Below the pieces are notes generated by a model. That model did no database searches. It was not told where the DNA came from and saw only the letters and a program-made list of their open reading frames with translations. Below are positions 59,434-64,000 of a stretch of DNA of 64,000 bases, in pieces (position 1 is the stretch's first letter; each line of letters starts with the position of its first letter). Made by a program: the position numbers and the translations under genes. This stretch comes from Verrucomicrobiia bacterium (lineage in GTDB: Bacteria > Verrucomicrobiota > Verrucomicrobiia > Opitutales > Cerasicoccaceae), in NCBI GenBank assembly GCA_030425485.1, contig JAUIAM010000002.1:1-64000 (forward strand). Direction: 5' to 3'.

Positions 59434-60387
59434 ATGAACAAGCCAATCGTTGACAAAGAAGAGCTTCGCCTCGCTATCTTCGGAGCCACTCCGGGCAACG
59501 CACACCCCTACTCATGGAGCGCAATGTTCAACGGATACGATCGAGAGAGAATGACGCGTGAGTGCCTCTATCCAGCGATCCCGACCTATCTCAACAAACA
59601 GCCAGAAGCCACCCTCACCATCCCAGGCGCCAAAGTCACTCATGTATGTTGCACCGGAGAAGGAGAGTTCACAGCCGAGCACGTCGCCGCATGCGCAAAC
59701 ATTCCTAACGTAGTGACAAGCCCAGAGGAAGTCATTGGCCATGTCGATGCGGTGATTATTGCGACGGACATCGGCTCCGAGCACGTCGAGCGCTGCCGCC
59801 CTTTTGTCGAAGCAGGTGTGCCTATCTTCGTCGACAAACCCATGGTTGACAACCCAGCCGACCTAGCGGTGTTCGACCAATGGATTGAGCAAGGGAGCCC
59901 TATTCTAAGCAGCTCGTCGATGCGCTACACAAAAGAATTCCTGCCCTACCGCATGTCGACCCACAACCTCGGACAGCTCAAACTCGTCACGATGAGCATG
60001 GCCAAATACTGGGAAACCTACGGCATACACGCAATCGAAGCAATCTATCCCATCCTCGGCCCAGGATTCCTCACCTGCCGCAACATCGGCGACAAGAACC
60101 GCAATTTCGTACACTTCACGCACCGCTGCGGCGCCGATGTTTTCATTTACGTGCGCAAAGACATGGGTGCCGGAACAGGGCTTTTGACCCTTCAAGGCAG
60201 CGACGGTTTCGACACTGTTAAATCGATGGACACCTTTTATGCTTTCAAAACCCAGTTGGAGCACTTCGTCCGGTACCTCCGAACCGGCGTGCGACCGTTC
60301 CCTTACCAGGAAACGCACGAACTCATGCGAATGATTATCGCCGGGCTCAACAGCCGAGAAGCAGGCGGCGTGGAGGTAGAGGTTTAG
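59434..60387 (+). CDS. Gfo/Idh/MocA family oxidoreductase
   Basis: A 317-residue sugar oxidoreductase. The Rossmann start is RLAIFGATPGNAHPYSW; the lysine motif is VPIFVDKPMVDNPADL (DKP form). The C-terminal domain includes MSMAKYWETYGIHAIEAIYPIL, carrying the catalytic His. ATG 59434 was preferred over an earlier in-frame ATG 34 codons upstream because the latter lies in the TGTATGCA region and adds a non-conserved tail. It is divergent from the HpcH aldolase gene, so the two share a regulatory region. It probably oxidises a sugar or cyclitol in the same pathway. Convergent with the partner gene at 60514. Confidence 0.88.
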   Translation: MNKPIVDKEELRLAIFGATPGNAHPYSWSAMFNGYDRERMTRECLYPAIPTYLNKQPEATLTIPGAKVTHVCCTGEGEFTAEHVAACANIPNVVTSPEEVIGHVDAVIIATDIGSEHVERCRPFVEAGVPIFVDKPMVDNPADLAVFDQWIEQGSPILSSSSMRYTKEFLPYRMSTHNLGQLKLVTMSMAKYWETYGIHAIEAIYPILGPGFLTCRNIGDKNRNFVHFTHRCGADVFIYVRKDMGAGTGLLTLQGSDGFDTVKSMDTFYAFKTQLEHFVRYLRTGVRPFPYQETHELMRMIIAGLNSREAGGVEVEV

Positions 60388-60513
60388 CCCAGAATCCCGC
60401 ACCCACGGCCCAGTCACACCGGACGTGCCTGCCTCGATCCGGTAAACCAAACCGACCGACTTTTTATCAGAGTCGGCGGTCGCCGCGATAGAACCGCATG
60501 GGTACGTCGGCTA

Positions 60514-61446
60514 TCAGAAGTCATTACCTGGCCCGCTCGCGGCATCATCTGAGCCATTCAACCCCTGCGCCGTATTCTCCGGTCCAAGATCCAGAATTAT
60601 TACAGGTCGGGCAGTTCCCCCCTTCGTCGATCCATCCGGGAGTATCAGGCAGAGCACACGGGAAATGCCGTAAAATGGAACCGAGGTCGATGTGATCGCC
60701 TCTGATTCGCCCGATTCCGTATTCAGGGAAGCCATCTTCAAGGCAACCATCTTCGGTTCCTTAATCGGCAAGACCGTGAGACGCTCCCGACGGGGTTCCA
60801 GCTCTTGTCTTTTGCCATCAATTAAACAAGCGATTTGAGAGTTTGAAAAATTAACCATTCGAAACGAATTGAACGGGAAGGAATCCAAGTCATCGCTCAT
60901 AGAATGAGTCATAAACCCCGTTCGGGCATTTCCCTTCCTTGGTAGTGCCAGAATAAGAATATGGCTTTGACCGGCCGAGATATCCACCTCTGCCAGCACC
61001 TTCCGCTCTGTCTGTCCATCGGTTGTGGATATCTCGCGAAAAAACACCAGCGGACTGGTTCCACGGTATGTGTAGGTTGGACTTTGCGTTAAATATGGGA
61101 TCGTCGATATTTTTTTCGTTTTGTCACCATTCTGGTATAGGACATCATGGATCGTGTAATTCGCACCATCCATGCCATTCTCTGTGGACGCTCCCGACGG
61201 GCCTTCTCCTTCATCTCCCTCAATCGGCGGCAAGGCCATTAAACGAAAGTCCACGGTGTAAATGGGCTCCTCGGCGCGGGCCGGAAGCATGGCACATGGG
61301 AGCAGCACGCCAAAACCAACAATCAAGGACAAGTGCTTGACCCTGCAAGCAGCCAATTGGCAATTTGGGCGGATCACAAAATCCACCCAGTAAAAAGCCT
61401 TTCGACACCATTTCGAAACGAGCGGTTGATAGATATTTAAATCCAT
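60514..61446 (-). CDS. exported partner protein of the GspK-like module (copy 2)
   Basis: A 310-residue exported protein, homologous to the one at 28465-29268. A signal-like hydrophobic stretch (HLSLIVGFGVLLPCAMLPARA) is followed by beta-rich sequence. The shared block is FPFNSFRMVNFSNSQIACLI, followed by a strand and a Pro-rich turn as in copy 1. It directly follows the GspK-like gene (7 bases), as copy 1 does. The N-terminus before the hydrophobic stretch is long (about 38 residues), so a later start is possible. Function unknown; it is a conserved companion of the large prepilin-like protein. Confidence 0.78.
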   Translation of the reverse strand: MDLNIYQPLVSKWCRKAFYWVDFVIRPNCQLAACRVKHLSLIVGFGVLLPCAMLPARAEEPIYTVDFRLMALPPIEGDEGEGPSGASTENGMDGANYTIHDVLYQNGDKTKKISTIPYLTQSPTYTYRGTSPLVFFREISTTDGQTERKVLAEVDISAGQSHILILALPRKGNARTGFMTHSMSDDLDSFPFNSFRMVNFSNSQIACLIDGKRQELEPRRERLTVLPIKEPKMVALKMASLNTESGESEAITSTSVPFYGISRVLCLILPDGSTKGGTARPVIILDLGPENTAQGLNGSDDAASGPGNDF

Positions 61447-61453
61447 TTATACC

Positions 61454-64000
61454 TTAGATTTCATCGGGTTGCAGCCAGCGAAAGCCCACGACTCTGTATT
61501 GGCGGCCAATATTTATATTCACATCCAGCGTCGGCGGATAGTCGGTGGCAAGCTCGGAGGCATCGACGTAATCGGGTATACGCTGCACCACCGCCTCACA
61601 CCATGCCTCCGACGCGATGTGACCTGTCGCAAAATCAGTCGTGTTACCGTAAGCTCGAATGATAAAGGTATCCGAACGAGGTGTAATGACTGGCCCGAGC
61701 ACTTGCAAAAGGTCTGCTTGGGTCAAGTAGCCCGGTGCCGCTGACGAACGTGCACCAGCACTGGCCTCCGGATACCGACCCGCAGGTTTCGTAGACGTAT
61801 CAACTACTGCCGGATTGGCCCATTCCGAATTGATGGACGTCCTGTCGATCGCAGCCTGCAAAGCACCTTTTAAATTCGCCTCGCTACCGGCCGGGGCGGC
61901 CAAGTCCCGGTTGACAAATTCGGCCAGCGAGTGGAACGGGCCGCGCGCACGAACTTGCGCCACGATGGCTTCGGCCAATTCGATGATCTCACTGTTATCC
62001 TCTTCATCCGTTAAGGTCGGAAATCCTCGCCACATGACATCACTCGCGCCAGCCGACAAACCTGCACGGGGAAAAGCTACCCGATCTCCAGTATCTTGGG
62101 ATGTGTTCCCGCCGACTAATCCAGGCTCATTATAGGGCACGTCAAGCCCTTGCAGGCTGCGCAAAAGCGATGCCCATGCGGGGACCGAAGTCGAGTTGAT
62201 ATTAAAAGCTCCGAGAAGAGTCATACTAGCCGCACCCTCATCCCAAACCAAAGCATCCGCATATGAGGCATCAGAGAGCGGTTGCAACCGAGTATTGGGC
62301 CATTCACCCGCCACCGGCCAATCAGCCAGGCCATCGCTTAAAGTTGAGAAAAAATAGTTGTCCCAGAGTGCTTCATTCAAGGCATGAGACAAGTCCTGTT
62401 CATCGGAACTGTAGTAGGGTGATGCCCAACTATTGGCGAAAGGATACGAGGGCTGCCATGCCCGCGAGGAAAGATTAGCATGCTGCAACTGCCCCAACGA
62501 AACCAGCGGTAGCCGGGGCAGGTCATAAAGAGGCACATAGTGCTGACCTTTACTTGGTCCGTTATCGCCTCCCCAATATGCACGGTCATCATCAAACTGG
62601 ATGTCAGAAATATTATTTGCCCGATCAAACCCATCATATAGAGGAGGCTCCGTCCACGAACCATCACGGTCACGACCATTGACTGCGGCCCGCGGATTGT
62701 ACAATGCCATCCAACGTGCGCCCGGCCCGTCAGGAAGCCCGCTAGCTGTATGTATATGACTCGAATGCCTTAATTGAACTCGGTTGGGCACCGCTCCAAA
62801 GCCAATCAATAGTGGGTTTTTCGGGCGCCCAAAGGAGCTCGAGGTCGTGTAAAGCACATCCTCAATGCTTTGAATTTCAGTGAAATTTCCCTCGAACACT
62901 TCCGCGCTTAGCACCGCATCGACTCGCTCCCAACGCAACCGAAACGAAAAATTGCCACTCAATTCACTCGGATCGAGATAAGTGGCCGGAGTAAAATCTA
63001 AAACCGCATAGCTGGAAATCGGATTCCATCCGGGCTCCAAGGGCAATGGATCACTCGTACCCGGTTCGTAATGGTGCTGCCCACTCAGGCCGAAAACTCT
63101 AGCTTCACCCGGCGCAAAACCCGCATGCTTTATTTCTAATACGATCCCATCATCGCCATGCACGTCCTGATTGATGTATGGCTGCACATCACCACCGTTA
63201 TGGCTATTGATCGGTTCGGTCCACGATATTAGTAACGCTCCATGAGGCACTTGGGAAGGAACTTCATCTCCGTCCAAAACCATAGACTGAGTTGCGCCCT
63301 TTCGCCAATGGAGCCGTAGCCGATAGGTCGTGGGGGCCAGCTCGACATTATAGGGGTTCACCAAAGTCACTGCAGGTATGATGGTGATCTGGAGCCTGTA
63401 ACGCCCGTCAGCGGCAGGGACAGGGTCGTAGCGCGCCCCCCAGTTCATTTGCCACATGCCCACGACTGGATTGATACCGTGGATATTCTGGTCAAAGGAA
63501 TGAGCTCTCACCTTCACGGGCGCATTAAGATCCCCCCAAGAGGTTCCCAATTCGTCATCATTTCCAGAATTATAAAACGAGCGCAACAACCCCCATGTCG
63601 GGGCATCGGGGAATCCGGCTCCCGAAACGATAGGCTGGCCATCAGCGTAAGCGCCCGTGAAATTTCGCGACAGAATACGCGTCAGATCTTCCTTAAACCC
63701 ACCCTGCGCAGTATTAATTAACAACCCGCTGCTATATGGGGATATATCATGGAAGTGTTCGGCCACGCTTAAATCATCACCCAAGTGGTACAGATCGGTC
63801 ACGGCATTCAAACGGTCATGCACGTCCGGAGTTAAATCAATGTCCTCTCCCAGCATTTTTTCCCAACGAGGCTGGTGCGCCATACTCAGGCGCAATATCT
63901 GATCAGCATAATCAGACTCCCCTGTCGCCCTGTAACTGTCCGGTTCGCGAGCACGGATGTTTGCTTTGATTCCCTCGTCGCCCACCCAATATGCATAATA
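61454..64000 (-). CDS. large GspK-like / Verru_Chthon cassette A-like protein, copy 2 (N-terminus beyond window)
   Basis: At least 848 residues, continuing past the right edge. The sequence at the edge, YYAYWVGDEGIKA, aligns with AYWVGDEGVKA near residue 207 of the 1112-residue protein at 29258-32596, so roughly 200 residues with the prepilin leader are outside. The C-terminal part is strongly conserved between copies: WDNYFFSTLS, GAFNINSTSVPAW, VRARGPFHSLAEFVNR, PRSDTFIIRAYGN, EAWCEAVVQRIPDYVD and FRWLQPDEI. The reading that starts at 63985 uses GTG in the middle of this alignment and is not the true start. With the 310-residue partner it forms the second module of this type in the window. 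Confidence 0.85.
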   Translation of the reverse strand, partial: YYAYWVGDEGIKANIRAREPDSYRATGESDYADQILRLSMAHQPRWEKMLGEDIDLTPDVHDRLNAVTDLYHLGDDLSVAEHFHDISPYSSGLLINTAQGGFKEDLTRILSRNFTGAYADGQPIVSGAGFPDAPTWGLLRSFYNSGNDDELGTSWGDLNAPVKVRAHSFDQNIHGINPVVGMWQMNWGARYDPVPAADGRYRLQITIIPAVTLVNPYNVELAPTTYRLRLHWRKGATQSMVLDGDEVPSQVPHGALLISWTEPINSHNGGDVQPYINQDVHGDDGIVLEIKHAGFAPGEARVFGLSGQHHYEPGTSDPLPLEPGWNPISSYAVLDFTPATYLDPSELSGNFSFRLRWERVDAVLSAEVFEGNFTEIQSIEDVLYTTSSSFGRPKNPLLIGFGAVPNRVQLRHSSHIHTASGLPDGPGARWMALYNPRAAVNGRDRDGSWTEPPLYDGFDRANNISDIQFDDDRAYWGGDNGPSKGQHYVPLYDLPRLPLVSLGQLQHANLSSRAWQPSYPFANSWASPYYSSDEQDLSHALNEALWDNYFFSTLSDGLADWPVAGEWPNTRLQPLSDASYADALVWDEGAASMTLLGAFNINSTSVPAWASLLRSLQGLDVPYNEPGLVGGNTSQDTGDRVAFPRAGLSAGASDVMWRGFPTLTDEEDNSEIIELAEAIVAQVRARGPFHSLAEFVNRDLAAPAGSEANLKGALQAAIDRTSINSEWANPAVVDTSTKPAGRYPEASAGARSSAAPGYLTQADLLQVLGPVITPRSDTFIIRAYGNTTDFATGHIASEAWCEAVVQRIPDYVDASELATDYPPTLDVNINIGRQYRVVGFRWLQPDEI

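Noticed and set aside
1-64000. CRISPR arrays, rRNA, tRNA, prophage or complete insertion sequences
   Set aside because: No regularly spaced repeats, rRNA-like segments, cloverleafs, phage structural genes or transposase genes were found on reading the window.

Overview
The window reads as a carbohydrate-foraging region of a Verrucomicrobiota chromosome, most likely from the Opitutia/Puniceicoccales side of the phylum. This is an inference from protein types. There are three proteins with PEP-CTERM sorting tails, a prepilin-like protein, two copies of a large GspK-like protein resembling the Verru_Chthon cassette A family, many secreted glycosidases, and lineage-typical regulators. No rRNA, tRNA, CRISPR array, phage or complete insertion sequence was found.

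Left part (1-22.2 kb). A minus-strand run starts with a hybrid GntR/LacI-type regulator (11225). It continues with a PEP-CTERM protein, a prepilin-like protein, a clan GH-A glycosidase, a GH78 rhamnosidase, an unrecognised soluble protein and a GH92 alpha-mannosidase cut by the window edge. Divergent from it is a compact plus-strand operon: DeoR regulator, aldolase-like protein, D-lyxose/D-mannose isomerase-type cupin, PfkB sugar kinase and GH38 alpha-mannosidase. Together these suggest release of mannose, isomerisation to fructose, phosphorylation and aldol cleavage. A sodium:solute symporter and a second GH78 enzyme form a translationally coupled pair at 17.8-22.2 kb.

Middle (22.4-35.3 kb). 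A seven-gene minus-strand run begins with the GspK-like protein and its small exported partner. A LamG/DUF4091 protein, an apparent free-standing C-terminal oxidoreductase domain, a Gfo/Idh/MocA oxidoreductase, an uncharacterised TIM-barrel protein and a SIS sugar isomerase follow. Upstream are a PEP-CTERM protein with an FGE-sulfatase fold and a LacI regulator. TGTTAAC boxes sit upstream of several of these genes.

Right part (35.6-64 kb). This holds an epd-like dehydrogenase, two SDRs, paired beta-propeller proteins, a second FGE-like protein, a LamG-sialidase, an SGNH esterase, two beta-helix surface proteins and an alpha/beta hydrolase. A catabolic set follows: FAD/Fe-S 2-hydroxyacid dehydrogenase, sodium symporter, SDR, aldo/keto reductase, amidohydrolase, HpcH/HpaI aldolase and Gfo/Idh/MocA oxidoreductase. 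This set resembles a non-phosphorylative L-fucose or L-rhamnose pathway. Six perfect copies of the palindrome RTGTATACAY, all between genes or at a gene start, lie only in this part and probably mark one regulon. The far right carries a second copy of the GspK-like/partner module.

Two related ~150 bp dispersed repeats and a 167 bp MITE-like element occupy the intergenic DNA near 36.7 and 43.7-44.1 kb.
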